From Bacteroides mediterraneensis (lineage in GTDB: Bacteria > Bacteroidota > Bacteroidia > Bacteroidales > Bacteroidaceae), in the NCBI RefSeq assembly GCF_900128455.1, contig NZ_LT635783.1:658322-722321 (forward strand): DNA of 64,000 nucleotides, given 5' to 3'. The first letter of the stretch is position 1. Every line of letters starts with the position of its first letter. The position numbers and the translations under genes are program-made. Below are positions 1 to 9,542 of this stretch, one piece after another. The notes beneath the pieces are model-generated. The model saw only the letters and a list, made by a program, of their open reading frames with translations, was not told the DNA's origin and made no database searches.

Positions 1-569
1 CACAGTACGAACAGCAGTCCCATGATGAACCAGTGCATGGAGTGCCAGTTGCTCCAGTAGCCCAGGTAGACGGTGAGCAGGCCTGAAAGCTGGATGCTTC
101 CCAGTACAATCATATACACCACGGGGAAGAACACGGCGAAGTTACGGGTCGGTGTCAGACTCAGCTGTACGTTCGACAGGGCTTCGAAGGTGCCCCACAT
201 GCGCAGCATGCCCGCAATGAAGCAGACAATGACCAGCACCGGGAGGCTTTCGGTATGCATCGTAATCAGGTTGCACACAATCAGGGCCGGACACACGAAC
301 AGCAGGATGCTGCGGGTGGTGAACCGGAATTTCAGGCGGAACAGGATGGGGAAGATAATCGTCATGCCCACGAAGGAGGCATAGCCGGCCATCATCACAT
401 CTTCCTGCATCAGGGCCAGTGAGCCGACCATCTGCGACACGGACGACAGGTAGATGCCACCGCTGAACTGGAAGGCCACGGCGAAGAAGAGACAAAGAAA
501 CACCCGTATCTTGTCCGGTACGAAGTCGCGGAACATCATGACGCGGGTAGGCATATTCGGTCCGGCCAT
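1..569 (-). CDS. MFS drug-efflux transporter, N-terminal part (cut by window edge)
   Basis: This is an inner-membrane major facilitator transporter, probably the proton-driven pump of a tripartite exporter. Only the first 189 codons are visible; the gene runs off the left edge. The ATG lies 1 base past the stop of the HlyD-type adaptor, and translation gives several hydrophobic segments (for example VFLCLFFAVAFQF near residue 22 and SILLFVCPALIVCNL near residue 87), as in EmrB-like MFS proteins. Gene order on this strand is TolC, HlyD, MFS, the usual order for Bacteroides EmrAB-TolC-like exporters. Substrate cannot be told. The call rests on membrane segments and operon context, since the diagnostic C-terminal half is missing. 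Confidence 0.75.
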   Translation of the reverse strand, partial: MAGPNMPTRVMMFRDFVPDKIRVFLCLFFAVAFQFSGGIYLSSVSQMVGSLALMQEDVMMAGYASFVGMTIIFPILFRLKFRFTTRSILLFVCPALIVCNLITMHTESLPVLVIVCFIAGMLRMWGTFEALSNVQLSLTPTRNFAVFFPVVYMIVLGSIQLSGLLTVYLGYWSNWHSMHWFIMGLLFVL

Positions 570-570
570 A

Positions 571-1608
571 TCAGTATCTCACTTTACATTCCACATTCAT
601 TCCGGCACGGAGGCGCGCCAGGTCTTCCGGCTTGTTGTCGGCTGTAAATTCAATGCGTACGGGGATGCGCTGTTCCACCTTGACGAAGTTGCCGGCGGAA
701 TTGTCCTGTGGCATCAGGGACAGGGAAGAGCCGGTGGCATCCGAGATGGAAGAAACCACCCCTGTGAATTTCACGCCCGGTACGGCATCCACCTGAATGT
801 CTACTTTCTGTCCGTTCTGCATGACGGAGGTCTGCGTTTCCTTGTAGTTGGCAATGACCCACTTTTCTGTCTCGTCAATCAGGGTCACCATGGTCTGTCC
901 CGGTTGTACCAGCTGTCCTTCGTGAATGTTCTTGCGACCGGTCATTCCGTCGGCAGTGGCCACGATGACGGTGTACGACAAGTTCAGCTTGGCCAGGTTC
1001 AGTTCGGCAGCCGCTACTTTGATGGCTGCGTCGTTCTGTTCCAGGCGTTGGGTCTGTTCATGTTTCACCAGGGAGGTGGATTGCTTCTGGCGGGTCATCT
1101 GCTCGTAGCGCGCCTTGGCCGCTTCGTATTCTGTCTTCACCCGGTCGTATTGCTGGACGGTGACGGCATGTTTCTTTATCATCTCCGTGTACCGTTTGTA
1201 GTCGGCCTCGGCATTCTTCAGGCGGACGGCTGCTTCGCGGATACCCGCATCGGTCACCAGAATGTTGCTTTGTGTGGTACTGATGGTGGTGTGCATGGCA
1301 TCCTTTCCTACCAATGCATTCTGGTAGTTGGCTTCAGCCTGTGCCAGACGCAGCAGGTATTCCGAGTCCTCAATCACCAGCAGGGTGTCTCCCTTGCGGA
1401 CTTTCTGGTATTCTTCGAAATAGATTTTCTTGATGAATCCCGGCACGCGGGTGTTGATGGGAGTGATGTGTTGTTTCACCTGTGCATTGTCGGTGTATTC
1501 CACGTTGCCTAGGTGGACGAAATGACTGCACACCCACACAATTCCTGCGAGGATGATGACGGTAAGAATGATATTCGAAATCTGTTTGTTTCTTTTTATA
1601 TTAGCCAT
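571..1608 (-). CDS. HlyD/EmrA-family membrane fusion protein
   Basis: This is the periplasmic adaptor that links the inner-membrane MFS pump to a TolC channel. It has 345 residues with one N-terminal membrane anchor (about residues 12-30), then a lipoyl-like half-domain containing GDTLLVIEDSEY. An alpha-helical hairpin rich in Ala, Glu, Gln and Lys follows (about 80-190), then the second half of the lipoyl domain and a beta-barrel domain. The segment EGQLVQPGQTMVTLID near residue 235 is typical of EmrA/HlyD adaptors. It sits between the TolC-like gene (gap about 50 bp) and the MFS gene (gap 1 bp), so the three are probably one operon. Exported compound unknown. Confidence 0.9.
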   Translation of the reverse strand: MANIKRNKQISNIILTVIILAGIVWVCSHFVHLGNVEYTDNAQVKQHITPINTRVPGFIKKIYFEEYQKVRKGDTLLVIEDSEYLLRLAQAEANYQNALVGKDAMHTTISTTQSNILVTDAGIREAAVRLKNAEADYKRYTEMIKKHAVTVQQYDRVKTEYEAAKARYEQMTRQKQSTSLVKHEQTQRLEQNDAAIKVAAAELNLAKLNLSYTVIVATADGMTGRKNIHEGQLVQPGQTMVTLIDETEKWVIANYKETQTSVMQNGQKVDIQVDAVPGVKFTGVVSSISDATGSSLSLMPQDNSAGNFVKVEQRIPVRIEFTADNKPEDLARLRAGMNVECKVRY

Positions 1609-1657
1609 GATGTATAAGCGTTTGAAAATGAATGTTCTTTTTATAAAAGGAATTGAT

Positions 1658-2962
1658 TTACAAGGTACCGATGGTCTTCTTCAGCATGAAATATTGGTAG
1701 AGGATACCTATCTGTGCGTTGGCCAGTTCCAGTTCGCTGCTCAGTTGGATGTTGCTGGCATCCAGCATGTCGGTCACCAGCGACAGTCCGTTGAGGTAGC
1801 GGCTGTGAATCACCTCGTAGTTCTCGTGGGCCAGCTGCACGTTCTTTTCCTTTGTATCCAGCCGGGTGTAAGCCTCTTCCAGATTGATATACGCCGCATT
1901 GATGCCGTTCGACAGCTGTTCGTCGGCCAGCCGTTTGTTTTCCTGTGCCTTCAGTGTGGCCAGTTTGGCCTGTTTCACCTTCTTGTTGTTCTTGAACAAG
2001 GCATCAAACTTGTAGGTGACATTCACTCCCACATACCAGTAGTTGAAGTTCTTGTTGATGGGCGGCACTTCAATCAGAATCGGGCCGTCGAAGTTATTGG
2101 CTGCAATCAGTCCAATGGTCGGACGTCGGCCGGCCCGTGCCATTTCCTGCTGTTTTTCACTCATGCGGACTCCCAAATCGGCCAGTCGCATTACCGGAGC
2201 CTGGGAGCGTGCGTCCTGCCAGTACAGCTCACTCTGTTTGTCGATACCGGCAGAAAGCAAGGTGGTGTCCGGCAGAATTTCCGTTTGGATATCCAGCCCG
2301 ATGGTAGTAACCATCTGACGGTTGAGAATCCGAATCCGGTTGTTTACGTTGGTCAGTCCCAGTTCCAGGTTTTTCAACTGGAGTTCGTAGCGGGTGATGT
2401 CACTCTGAAGTGCCGCCCCCTGTTCGAAAGCCGAACGGATTTCTTCAATCAGCAGACGGGTCTGTTCGATGTTTTTCTCATACACCCTCCGCTGGTTGTG
2501 CAGCTGGAACAAGTCGAGGTAATGTCCCACCAGCATGAAGCGCACATTCTGTCGGTCGTTGTCGAGTTCCGTTTCGGCCATCTCCTTTTGCAGTTCGCTC
2601 ATCTCGATGCCCGTGGAAACCGCACCGCCTGTGTAGACGGCTTGTGTGGCCTTGAACGCAAAATTGTTGCCAAAGTGCGGCATGTCCGCCTTCATGCCGT
2701 TGGAAAAATCCCGGTCACTCATCCAGCCGTCGCCGATGTAGCTGAAGGAGAGTCCGGCTTCTATGGAAGGCAGGCGGTCGTTCTTGGCCACTTTGATGGC
2801 TTGTACTGCCTCGTCGACGGCCAGGTTGTGTACTTTCAGGCTTTTGCTGTGCGCATCGGCCAGGCGGAAGAGTTCTTCTACTCCCAGCACGCGCGGTTGG
2901 GCCGAAGCAGACCAGAAGCCGATGCAGCCCAGTAACCCTGTCATGAAAAGTTTGTGAATCAT
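1658..2962 (-). CDS. TolC-family outer membrane efflux protein
   Basis: This is the outer-membrane channel of the exporter encoded with the HlyD and MFS genes. It has 434 residues with a signal peptide ending near SASAQ (about residue 22). Two repeated helical regions follow, with Gln/Asn/Ala/Leu-rich coiled-coil stretches such as LQLKNLELGLTNVNNRI and ANAQIGILYQYF, the pattern of the outer membrane efflux protein family. It is first in the operon and divergent from an AraC-type regulator 160 bp away, so that regulator is the natural candidate to control it. I chose the ATG at 2962 because it starts a normal signal sequence. Confidence 0.9.
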   Translation of the reverse strand: MIHKLFMTGLLGCIGFWSASAQPRVLGVEELFRLADAHSKSLKVHNLAVDEAVQAIKVAKNDRLPSIEAGLSFSYIGDGWMSDRDFSNGMKADMPHFGNNFAFKATQAVYTGGAVSTGIEMSELQKEMAETELDNDRQNVRFMLVGHYLDLFQLHNQRRVYEKNIEQTRLLIEEIRSAFEQGAALQSDITRYELQLKNLELGLTNVNNRIRILNRQMVTTIGLDIQTEILPDTTLLSAGIDKQSELYWQDARSQAPVMRLADLGVRMSEKQQEMARAGRRPTIGLIAANNFDGPILIEVPPINKNFNYWYVGVNVTYKFDALFKNNKKVKQAKLATLKAQENKRLADEQLSNGINAAYINLEEAYTRLDTKEKNVQLAHENYEVIHSRYLNGLSLVTDMLDASNIQLSSELELANAQIGILYQYFMLKKTIGTL

Positions 2963-3069
2963 AAATACGTGTTGTCTTAATTATCGGTTCAAAGGTCACG
3001 TTTTTGCGGGGAAAAGATGATGTTTCAAATTCGACAGAATTTGTCTGAGATGAAACTTTTTGCAAAAAG

Positions 3070-3102
3070 TTTGGTCAAATGGCCGTTTCTTTTTTATCTT
3101 TG
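3070..3102 (+). promoter_or_regulatory. Bacteroidetes-type promoter for the AraC gene
   Basis: A TTTG -33 box (3070-3073) and a perfect TATCTTTG -7 box (3095-3102) are separated by 21 bp, and the ATG of the AraC gene follows 21 bases later. The promoter lies in the region shared with the divergent efflux operon, where the regulator could also bind. Confidence 0.7.
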
Positions 3103-3123
3103 GGAAGGTAGAAAAACAGGCTT

Positions 3124-4026
3124 ATGGAGCGTTGTCAGATTATTAACATACAAGAAATAGTCCGGGAAAAACGGGGAGTGGCTTATCGGGGAGAAATTGG
3201 AGTGTTTGTTCCAAGTGATACTTCTGCTATTTATTTGGCCGAAGGACTTCCAGTGTATGTGAATGCTTTTTCGTATTTGCTGGCTTTGCAGGGAAAGGCC
3301 CGTCTGGTGATTGATGAAACGGAATATGAGATTCTTTCCGGTTGCCTGTGTCTGCTTTCACCCTTGCATCTGACTTGTTTTTCGGAGGTGTCGGACGATT
3401 TCCGGTGTATGTTTTTGTGTCTTCACAAGGATTTTGTGGATAGAATCGGGGTGTTCAACCTAAAGCAGCGCATTGCCAAGGGGATGCACATGCATCGTAA
3501 TCCGTCTGTCCAGATGAGTGCGGCTGATACGGTGGTGTTGAAGGAGAGTATTGAAAATATCAGAAACCAGATTCTAAGGCAGGACCATTTGTACCATCTG
3601 GAACTGATGCAGAATGCCCTCATCCGGTTTTACTTGGAACTGGATAACATTCTGGACCGGAACATACAGCCGGAGGGTAGTGGGATGACAGTCACCCGGA
3701 ACCGCATGAAGTTGCAAGAGTTCATCACCCTGCTGATGAATTATTTTAAGGAAGAGCATCAGGTGGCTTTCTATGCAAAGGCCATGCACATTACGCCTCA
3801 ATACCTGACAGCCATAGTCAAGGCACAGACTGGAAAGACGGTGAACGCATTTGTTTATGAACTGATTTACAGTGAGGCACGCAATCTGTTGGTCTCGACC
3901 GATTTGAGTATCCAGCAGATTACGGCACGGCTGAACTTTGCCGACCAAGCTTCGTTCAGTAAGTTCTTCAAGCGGCATGCAGGTGTCTCTCCTCAGATTT
4001 TCAGGGAGGAAGCTGGAAAAATCTGA
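3124..4026 (+). CDS. AraC-family transcriptional regulator
   Basis: This is a one-component DNA-binding regulator of 300 residues. The N-terminal part (about 20-110) looks like a cupin-type sensing domain. The C-terminal 100 residues form the two helix-turn-helix units of AraC proteins, with KAMHITPQYLTAIVKAQTGK as the first, and SIQQITARLNFADQASFSKF leading into FKRHAGVSPQIFR as the second. It is transcribed away from the TolC-HlyD-MFS operon, so the simplest inference is that it controls efflux in response to a toxic or signalling compound. The ligand cannot be told from sequence. A hairpin overlaps its stop codon. Confidence 0.93.
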   Translation: MERCQIINIQEIVREKRGVAYRGEIGVFVPSDTSAIYLAEGLPVYVNAFSYLLALQGKARLVIDETEYEILSGCLCLLSPLHLTCFSEVSDDFRCMFLCLHKDFVDRIGVFNLKQRIAKGMHMHRNPSVQMSAADTVVLKESIENIRNQILRQDHLYHLELMQNALIRFYLELDNILDRNIQPEGSGMTVTRNRMKLQEFITLLMNYFKEEHQVAFYAKAMHITPQYLTAIVKAQTGKTVNAFVYELIYSEARNLLVSTDLSIQQITARLNFADQASFSKFFKRHAGVSPQIFREEAGKI

Positions 4027-4028
4027 GG
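3991..4028 (+). terminator. Possible hairpin across the AraC stop codon
   Basis: The arms CCTCAGATTTTC (3991-4002) and its near-complement (4016-4028) span the end of the AraC gene. No clear T-run follows on either strand, so this may be an RNA-stabilising stem rather than a classical terminator. Confidence 0.3.
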
Positions 4029-4047
4029 AGTCTGCAGGGATTTATAG

Positions 4048-4500
4048 TTAGGGTTTCACAGGTTCGGAAAGCTCATCGAGCGTTTTTCCTTCATAATCAC
4101 AGATGGCCTGTTTGTAGGCCAGAGGAATTTCCACAGGTTCTTTGGTCAGAATGTCGTAGCCTACGAGCACGGTGCGGCACTGGCATTTCAATACGCCACT
4201 GGCTTTGTTGAAGGCCCGTTGTAGCATGGTGAAACTTTTATGCCCCAGATGGATGACGGTAGTTTCGATGATAAGGTCGTCGGAAAAGAAGACGGGAGCC
4301 AGAAAATCCGCATTGATATTGACCACTACCACATTGAATTTTTTGCATTCATCTTGTCCAAAGACATCACGGAAATAGGAGGTCTTTGCAAAGTCGTACA
4401 AGGAGAAATAAACCGAGTTGTTCATGTGACCGTATTGGTCAACATCGCTGAAACGGATTTGTACGGGGACTTCGTGTTTGAATTTGATTTCTGCGTTCAT
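4048..4500 (-). CDS. YbgC-like acyl-CoA thioesterase (4HBT hotdog fold)
   Basis: This is a predicted cytoplasmic acyl-CoA thioesterase of 150 residues, a single hotdog domain of the 4-hydroxybenzoyl-CoA thioesterase family. The motif RFSDVDQYGHMNNSVYF (about residues 17-33) matches the family active-site region, including the Asp in DVDQYGH and the His-Met-Asn-Asn turn. The rest alternates strands as expected, for example DDLIIETTVIHLGHKSFTM. It stands alone between two convergent or divergent neighbours and has its own -7 box. The substrate chain length cannot be told. Confidence 0.85.
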   Translation of the reverse strand: MNAEIKFKHEVPVQIRFSDVDQYGHMNNSVYFSLYDFAKTSYFRDVFGQDECKKFNVVVVNINADFLAPVFFSDDLIIETTVIHLGHKSFTMLQRAFNKASGVLKCQCRTVLVGYDILTKEPVEIPLAYKQAICDYEGKTLDELSEPVKP

Positions 4501-4522
4501 AGTAATGTTTTTAAGTTTTTCT

Positions 4523-4530
4523 CAAATGTA
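4523..4530 (-). promoter_or_regulatory. -7 box for the thioesterase gene
   Basis: The minus strand reads TACATTTG, a perfect match to TAnnTTTG, 22 bases before the ATG at 4500. No clear TTTG -33 box was seen. Confidence 0.5.
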
Positions 4531-4573
4531 CATCTTTTTTTCATAAATCTGCTATCAATGGTGGAATATTTCT

Positions 4574-4581
4574 TACTTTTG
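4574..4581 (+). promoter_or_regulatory. -7 box for the O-acetylhomoserine sulfhydrylase gene
   Basis: TACTTTTG matches TAnnTTTG and lies 39 bases before the ATG at 4621. The gap to the divergent thioesterase is only about 120 bp and shows no riboswitch-like structure. Confidence 0.5.
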
Positions 4582-4620
4582 TCCGTCATAATGAATTGTG
4601 GATAAAAAATATAACATAAG

Positions 4621-5904
4621 ATGAAACAGAAATTCAGCAAAGAGACACTTTGTGTGCAGGCAGGATGGACTCCGAAGAAAGGAGAACCCCGTGTATTGCC
4701 TATTTACCAGAGCACTACCTTCAAGTATGATACCAGTGAGCAGATGGCTCGCCTTTTCGATTTGGAAGACAGTGGTTATTTTTATACTCGTTTGCAGAAC
4801 CCGACCAACGATGCGGTGGCTTCGAAGATTGCAGCCCTCGAAGGGGGTGTGGGCGCCATGCTGACTTCTTCCGGTCAGGCAGCCAATTTCTATGCCGTAT
4901 TCAATATCTGTGAGGCGGGCGACCATTTTGTTTGTTCGTCTACTATCTACGGTGGTACTTTCAATCTGTTTGCCGTGACCATGAAGAAACTGGGTATCGA
5001 ATGTACCTTCATCGATGCCGATGCACCGGAGGAAGAGATTGACAAGGCTTTCCGTCCGAACACCAAGTGTTTGTTCGGTGAAACCATTTCCAATCCGAGC
5101 ATCAATGTGCTGGACATTGAGAAGTTTGCCCGTATCGCTCACAAACATGGGGTACCTTTGATTGTGGATAACACGTTTGCCACTCCGATTAACTGCCGTC
5201 CGTTTGAATGGGGGGCTGATATCGTGACTCATTCTACGACAAAATACATGGACGGACATGCCACTTGTGTGGGAGGAGCTGTGGTGGATAGTGGTAACTT
5301 CGACTGGGAAGCACATGCCGACAAGTTCCCGGGACTGACGCAGCCGGATGAATCTTATCATGGCCTGACTTATACGAAGGCATTCGGAAAAATGGCTTAC
5401 ATGACCAAGGCTACTGCCCAGCTTATGCGTGACTTGGGTTCTATCCAGTCGCCGGAAAACGCCTTCCTGTTGAACTTGGGGTTGGAGACTTTACACTTGC
5501 GTATGCCGCGTCACTGTGAGAATGCACAGAAAGTGGCAGAGTGGCTGGAAGCTAACCCGAAGGTGAAATGGGTACACTATTGTGGCCTGAAGAGCAACAA
5601 GTATTATGAACTGGCACAGAAATACATGCCGAATGGTTCTTGTGGTGTGATTGCTTTTGGACTCCATGGCACACGTGAAGACGCCATCAAGTTCATGGAC
5701 CATCTGAAACTGGCTTGTATCGTGACACACGTGGCCGATGCCCGTACCTGCGTCTTGCATCCGGCAAGTCATACACACCGTCAGCTGACAGATGAACAGT
5801 TGATTGAAGCGGGAGTAGCTCCCGACCTAATCCGTCTGTCTGTCGGCATTGAAAATGTGAATGACATCATTGCCGACCTGGAACAGGCGATGGAACAGAT
5901 TTGA
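4621..5904 (+). CDS. metY: O-acetylhomoserine sulfhydrylase / PLP-dependent Cys-Met enzyme
   Basis: The enzyme makes homocysteine from O-acetylhomoserine and sulfide for methionine synthesis, in the cytoplasm. The 427 residues match the Cys/Met metabolism PLP-dependent family at the length usual for MetY. The cofactor-binding lysine lies in VTHSTTKYMDGHATCVGG, with the cofactor Asp in LIVDNTFATP, and TSSGQAANFYAVF and SSTIYGGTFNLF form the phosphate site. The C-terminal HPASHTHRQL and RLSVGIENVNDII blocks are also typical. A strong hairpin terminator follows. Cystathionine gamma-synthase or methionine gamma-lyase are less likely given the length and the MetY-type insertions. Confidence 0.88.
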   Translation: MKQKFSKETLCVQAGWTPKKGEPRVLPIYQSTTFKYDTSEQMARLFDLEDSGYFYTRLQNPTNDAVASKIAALEGGVGAMLTSSGQAANFYAVFNICEAGDHFVCSSTIYGGTFNLFAVTMKKLGIECTFIDADAPEEEIDKAFRPNTKCLFGETISNPSINVLDIEKFARIAHKHGVPLIVDNTFATPINCRPFEWGADIVTHSTTKYMDGHATCVGGAVVDSGNFDWEAHADKFPGLTQPDESYHGLTYTKAFGKMAYMTKATAQLMRDLGSIQSPENAFLLNLGLETLHLRMPRHCENAQKVAEWLEANPKVKWVHYCGLKSNKYYELAQKYMPNGSCGVIAFGLHGTREDAIKFMDHLKLACIVTHVADARTCVLHPASHTHRQLTDEQLIEAGVAPDLIRLSVGIENVNDIIADLEQAMEQI

Positions 5905-5925
5905 TTGATATCAATCGGGTGAAAT

Positions 5926-5960
5926 AAAAAAGGAGGGCATTTTGAATGTCCTCCTTTTTT
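5926..5960 (+). terminator. Rho-independent terminator after metY
   Basis: AAAAAAGGAGGGCATT pairs with AATGTCCTCCTTTTTT around a short loop, and a T-run ends the right arm. The A-rich left arm means it may work in both directions, also serving the convergent alcohol dehydrogenase gene. Confidence 0.85.
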
Positions 5961-5976
5961 GTGTATATACGGGCGA

Positions 5977-7149
5977 TTATCTGTAAGATTTTTGGTAAAT
6001 CTGAAGTACTTCCTCGTCGGTCATCGGATGCGGATCGAGGGTGAAGAGTGAGCCCATGGTGTCGCGGGCGTTCTGTACCATTTTGGGGAAGTCCTCCGGT
6101 TTTACGCCCCAGTCGCTCAGTTTCAGCTGATATACGTTACATTCCTTTTGCATGCGGACCAGTGCGTCGATGAAGTCGCTGGGTCGGTTGCTCTTCTGCT
6201 GAGTCATGATTTCGGCCATCTTCATGTAACGTTTCATGCTGTCGTTGCGGAACGTCTCAAAGTAGGCCTCACTGATGGCAATCAGTCCGGCTCCGTGTGG
6301 CAGTTCCGGATAGAAGGCGCTCATGGCATGTTCCATGGAGTGTTCGGAAATACAGCAGGAGGTGGATTCTACCAAGCCGGCCAAGGTACTGGCCCATGCC
6401 ACTTTGGCACGTGCCTTGAGGTTGCGTCCGTCTTTTACGGCTACCGGCAGGTATTTATACAGCAAGCGGATGGCTTCGAGGGCATACAGGTCGCTGATTG
6501 GAGTGGCACAGTTGGCCAGGAATCCTTCTGCCGCGTGGAAGAAAGCATCAAATCCCTGATAGGCGGTGAGATGGGGTGGAATGGAAACCATTAGTTCCGG
6601 GTCGATGATGGAAAGAGCCGGGAAGGTCAGCGGACTGCCGAAGCCGATTTTTTCCTTCACTTCCTCGTTGGTGATGACACTCCACGGATCGGCTTCCGTT
6701 CCGGTACCGGCTGTGGTCGGGATGGCAACTACTGGCAGAGCTTTTGTGACGGGACGTCCTTTTCCGGTACCAGCCGGAATGTAATCCCAGTAATCGCCTT
6801 CGTTACAGGCCATGATGGCAATGGCCTTGGCAGAGTCAATGCTGCTGCCGCCTCCTAAGCCGACAACGAAGTCACATTTTTCTGCGCGGCAGATGGAAGC
6901 GGCTTCCATCACGTGTGCCTTTATCGGGTTGGGCAGAATCTTGTCGAATACGACCGATTCCGTATTGTTTTCTTGTAACAGTTCAATCACCTTGTCTAGG
7001 TAGCCGTATTTCTTCATGGAAGTACCACAGGAGATGACAATCAGGGCCTTTTTACCTGGTAGTTTTTCTGTCGCTAACTTTCTTAACTCGCCACATCCGA
7101 ACAAAATCTTGGTCGGAATGTGTAGACTGAATACAGGATTTGCGTTCAT
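5977..7149 (-). CDS. Iron-containing alcohol dehydrogenase
   Basis: This is a group III iron-dependent alcohol dehydrogenase, probably reducing aldehydes with NAD(P)H in the cytoplasm. Visible motifs are GLGGGSSIDSAKAIA (dinucleotide binding), PTTAGTGTEA (family block), and the metal-ligand histidines in HLTAYQGFDAFFHAAEG, SEHSMEHAMS and ELPHGAG. I start it at the ATG at 7149 (391 codons with stop) and not at an upstream TTG, because that TTG lies inside a -7 promoter box. It resembles butanol-dehydrogenase-like proteins of anaerobes, but the substrate cannot be assigned. Confidence 0.9.
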   Translation of the reverse strand: MNANPVFSLHIPTKILFGCGELRKLATEKLPGKKALIVISCGTSMKKYGYLDKVIELLQENNTESVVFDKILPNPIKAHVMEAASICRAEKCDFVVGLGGGSSIDSAKAIAIMACNEGDYWDYIPAGTGKGRPVTKALPVVAIPTTAGTGTEADPWSVITNEEVKEKIGFGSPLTFPALSIIDPELMVSIPPHLTAYQGFDAFFHAAEGFLANCATPISDLYALEAIRLLYKYLPVAVKDGRNLKARAKVAWASTLAGLVESTSCCISEHSMEHAMSAFYPELPHGAGLIAISEAYFETFRNDSMKRYMKMAEIMTQQKSNRPSDFIDALVRMQKECNVYQLKLSDWGVKPEDFPKMVQNARDTMGSLFTLDPHPMTDEEVLQIYQKSYR

Positions 7150-7176
7150 AATATAACCGTTTAAAGTTCGTTTACC

Positions 7177-7184
7177 CAAAAATA
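7177..7184 (-). promoter_or_regulatory. -7 box for the alcohol dehydrogenase gene
   Basis: The minus strand reads TATTTTTG, matching TAnnTTTG, 28 bases before the ATG at 7149. It overlaps the alternative upstream TTG start, which argues against that start. Confidence 0.55.
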
Positions 7185-7252
7185 CGAAAATAAAAGCAGA
7201 ATGGATGAGGAGGCGTGTTAAAAATCGCTTTTATATCGGAGGTCGTGAGAAT

Positions 7253-7280
7253 AAAAAAGGCCGCCATGAGGCAGCCTTTT
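7253..7280 (-). terminator. Terminator after pnp
   Basis: On the minus strand AAAAGGCTGCC, loop TCAT, then GGCGGCCTTTTTT forms a strong stem ending in a T-run, 24 bases past the pnp stop codon. Confidence 0.85.
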
Positions 7281-7303
7281 ATGAAAAGTACGCTTAAAGC
7301 GGA

Positions 7304-9496
7304 TTATTCTTTGTCTTTGTGGTCCTTGTGGTTCTGCTGAGGACGACGTTCCCGTTTCGGGTGGTTTTCTGTCATACCTTCCGGCTTCGGAAGCAATGCT
7401 TTGTGTGACAGTTTGAACTTGCCGGTCTTCGGGTCGATGTCCAACAGTTTCACTTCGATTTCGTCTCCTTCTTTCAAACCGGTTTCTTCGATGGTTTCAA
7501 AGCGCTTCCAGTCGATTTCAGAGATGTGCAGCAGACCGTCTTTTCCCGGGAGGAATTCAACGAAAGCACCGTAAGGCATGATAGAACGAACCTTACCTGT
7601 ATATACTTCGCCTACTTCCGGAACTGCCACAATGGCTTTGATCATACGCAATGCATCATCGATGCACTTCTTGTTGGTACCGGCGATTTCGATGCGGCCT
7701 ACACCGTCTACTTCTTCAATCGTGATAGTAGCACCGGTTTCTTCCTGCATACCCTGGATAATCTTTCCACCCGGGCCGATTACCGCACCGATGAATTCTT
7801 TCGGAATGGTCATCGTTTCGATGCGCGGTGCATGCGGTTTCAGTTCAGGACGCGGTTCAGCGATACATTCAGTCAGTTTGCCAAGGATGTATTCACGTCC
7901 CTGTTTTGCCTGCAGCAAGGCTTTCTCCAGAATATCGTAAGTCAGTCCGTCGCACTTGATATCCATCTGTGTGGCAGTGATACCGTCGCGAGTACCTGTT
8001 ACCTTGAAGTCCATATCACCCAGGTGGTCTTCGTCGCCCAGGATATCTGACAAGATAGCGTATTTATCTTCTCCGGCGTTCTTGATCAATCCCATCGCAA
8101 TACCTGAAACCGGCTTCTTGATAGGTACACCTGCATCCATCAAAGCCAGTGTTCCGGCACAAACCGTAGCCATAGAAGATGAACCGTTAGATTCCAGAAT
8201 ATCAGAAACCACACGTACGCAGTAAGGATAATCAGCAGGAATCTGTCCCTTCAGTGCGCGCCATGCCAGATGACCGTGACCGATTTCACGACGGCCTACA
8301 CCACGCTGTGCCTTTGCTTCTCCTGTAGAGAACGGCGGGAAGTTATAGTGCAACAGGAAACGTTCCTTGTGCTGGTCGAGTACATCGTCCACAATCTTTT
8401 CGTCCATCTTGGTACCCAGTGTGACTGTACTCAAAGACTGAGTTTCACCACGGGTGAAGATAGCTGATCCGTGAGGACCTGGCAGCGGACTGGTTTCACA
8501 CCAGATCGGACGGATGTCGGTCGTGGCACGACCATCCAGACGTTTGCCTTCATCAAGGATGCAACGACGCATCGCTTCTTTTTCTACGTCGTGGTAGTAG
8601 CGGTCAATCATCGGACCCTTTTCTTCCAGTTCTTCTTCAGTGAATTGAGCCTTGAACTCATCGCAGATAGCAGTGAAAGCATCTTCTCTTTCGTGCTTGT
8701 TCTTGTTGCCAGATTCTGCGATGGCGTATGCTTTTTCGTAGCAGGCATCATGTACGGCCTTACGCAGGTCTTCGTCATTTTCTTCGTGGCAGTATTCACG
8801 TTTTACGGTCTTGCCGACTTCTTCCATCAGTTCCATCTGCGCCTTGCAGTGAACCTTGATGGCTTCGTGAGCGAACTTCATGGCTTCCAGCAAGTCCTGT
8901 TCAGAAACTTCTTTCATTTCACCTTCTACCATCATGATGTTTTCATAAGTAGCGGCTACCATGATGTCCATGTCGGCACGTTTCAAAGCTTCGAAAGTCG
9001 GGTCGATGACAAACTGTCCGTCGATACGGGCTACACGTACTTCTGAAATCGGACCTCCGAACGGAATGTCAGAAACAGCCAGTGCGGCAGAAGCAGCCAG
9101 ACCGGCCAGTGCGTCCGGCATATCCACACCGTCGGCAGAATAAAGTATGATATTTACGTAAACTTCAGCATGATAGTTGTCCGGGAACAGAGGACGCAAC
9201 GCGCGGTCTACCAGACGGCAAGTGAGGATTTCGTAATCTGAAGCCTTTCCTTCACGTTTGGTAAAGCCACCCGGAAAACGTCCGAATGCGGAATATTTTT
9301 CTCTGTACTCTACCTGGAGAGGCATAAAATCTGTACCGGGAACTGCATCTTTTGCTGCACAAACAGTAGCCAGCAACATGGTGTTACCCATGCGTAGCAT
9401 AACAGCACCATCTGCCTGTTTTGCCAGCTTTCCCGTTTCGAGTGTGATGGTTCTTCCATCATTCAGCTCGATCGTCTTAACAATAGGATTGATCAT
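7304..9496 (-). CDS. pnp: Polyribonucleotide nucleotidyltransferase (PNPase)
   Basis: PNPase degrades RNA 3' to 5' by phosphorolysis and works in RNA turnover. The 730-residue protein shows the full architecture. The first RNase PH-like domain contains [21 protein letters not shown], followed by an alpha-helical linker and the second RNase PH domain with [18 protein letters not shown] and [19 protein letters not shown]. The KH domain has [20 protein letters not shown] (about 575-595), and the S1 domain has [20 protein letters not shown] and GLLHISEI (about 640-700). A charged His/Lys/Glu/Asp tail ends it. The gene is monocistronic, with its own -7 box and terminator. Confidence 0.98.
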   Translation of the reverse strand: MINPIVKTIELNDGRTITLETGKLAKQADGAVMLRMGNTMLLATVCAAKDAVPGTDFMPLQVEYREKYSAFGRFPGGFTKREGKASDYEILTCRLVDRALRPLFPDNYHAEVYVNIILYSADGVDMPDALAGLAASAALAVSDIPFGGPISEVRVARIDGQFVIDPTFEALKRADMDIMVAATYENIMMVEGEMKEVSEQDLLEAMKFAHEAIKVHCKAQMELMEEVGKTVKREYCHEENDEDLRKAVHDACYEKAYAIAESGNKNKHEREDAFTAICDEFKAQFTEEELEEKGPMIDRYYHDVEKEAMRRCILDEGKRLDGRATTDIRPIWCETSPLPGPHGSAIFTRGETQSLSTVTLGTKMDEKIVDDVLDQHKERFLLHYNFPPFSTGEAKAQRGVGRREIGHGHLAWRALKGQIPADYPYCVRVVSDILESNGSSSMATVCAGTLALMDAGVPIKKPVSGIAMGLIKNAGEDKYAILSDILGDEDHLGDMDFKVTGTRDGITATQMDIKCDGLTYDILEKALLQAKQGREYILGKLTECIAEPRPELKPHAPRIETMTIPKEFIGAVIGPGGKIIQGMQEETGATITIEEVDGVGRIEIAGTNKKCIDDALRMIKAIVAVPEVGEVYTGKVRSIMPYGAFVEFLPGKDGLLHISEIDWKRFETIEETGLKEGDEIEVKLLDIDPKTGKFKLSHKALLPKPEGMTENHPKRERRPQQNHKDHKDKE

Positions 9497-9534
9497 AAAA
9501 ATTGATTTAATATTATTTCATCTAAAAAAGCGTA

Positions 9535-9542
9535 CAAAGATA
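9535..9542 (-). promoter_or_regulatory. -7 box for pnp
   Basis: The minus strand reads TATCTTTG, 38 bases before the pnp ATG. No clear -33 partner was seen. Confidence 0.5.

Noticed and set aside
454..2935. Long plus-strand ORFs (352 and 460 codons) opposite the efflux operon.
   Set aside because: They lie antisense to full-length, well-recognised HlyD and TolC genes and show no family features; the Gly/Phe/Leu-rich products are typical of shadow frames.
4500..4621. Possible SAM riboswitch before metY.
   Set aside because: The gap is only about 120 bp, mostly AT-rich, and shows no conserved riboswitch core.
7149..7179. Longer start of the alcohol dehydrogenase (TTG at 7179).
   Set aside because: The TTG lies within a TATTTTTG -7 box, so it would not be in the transcript.
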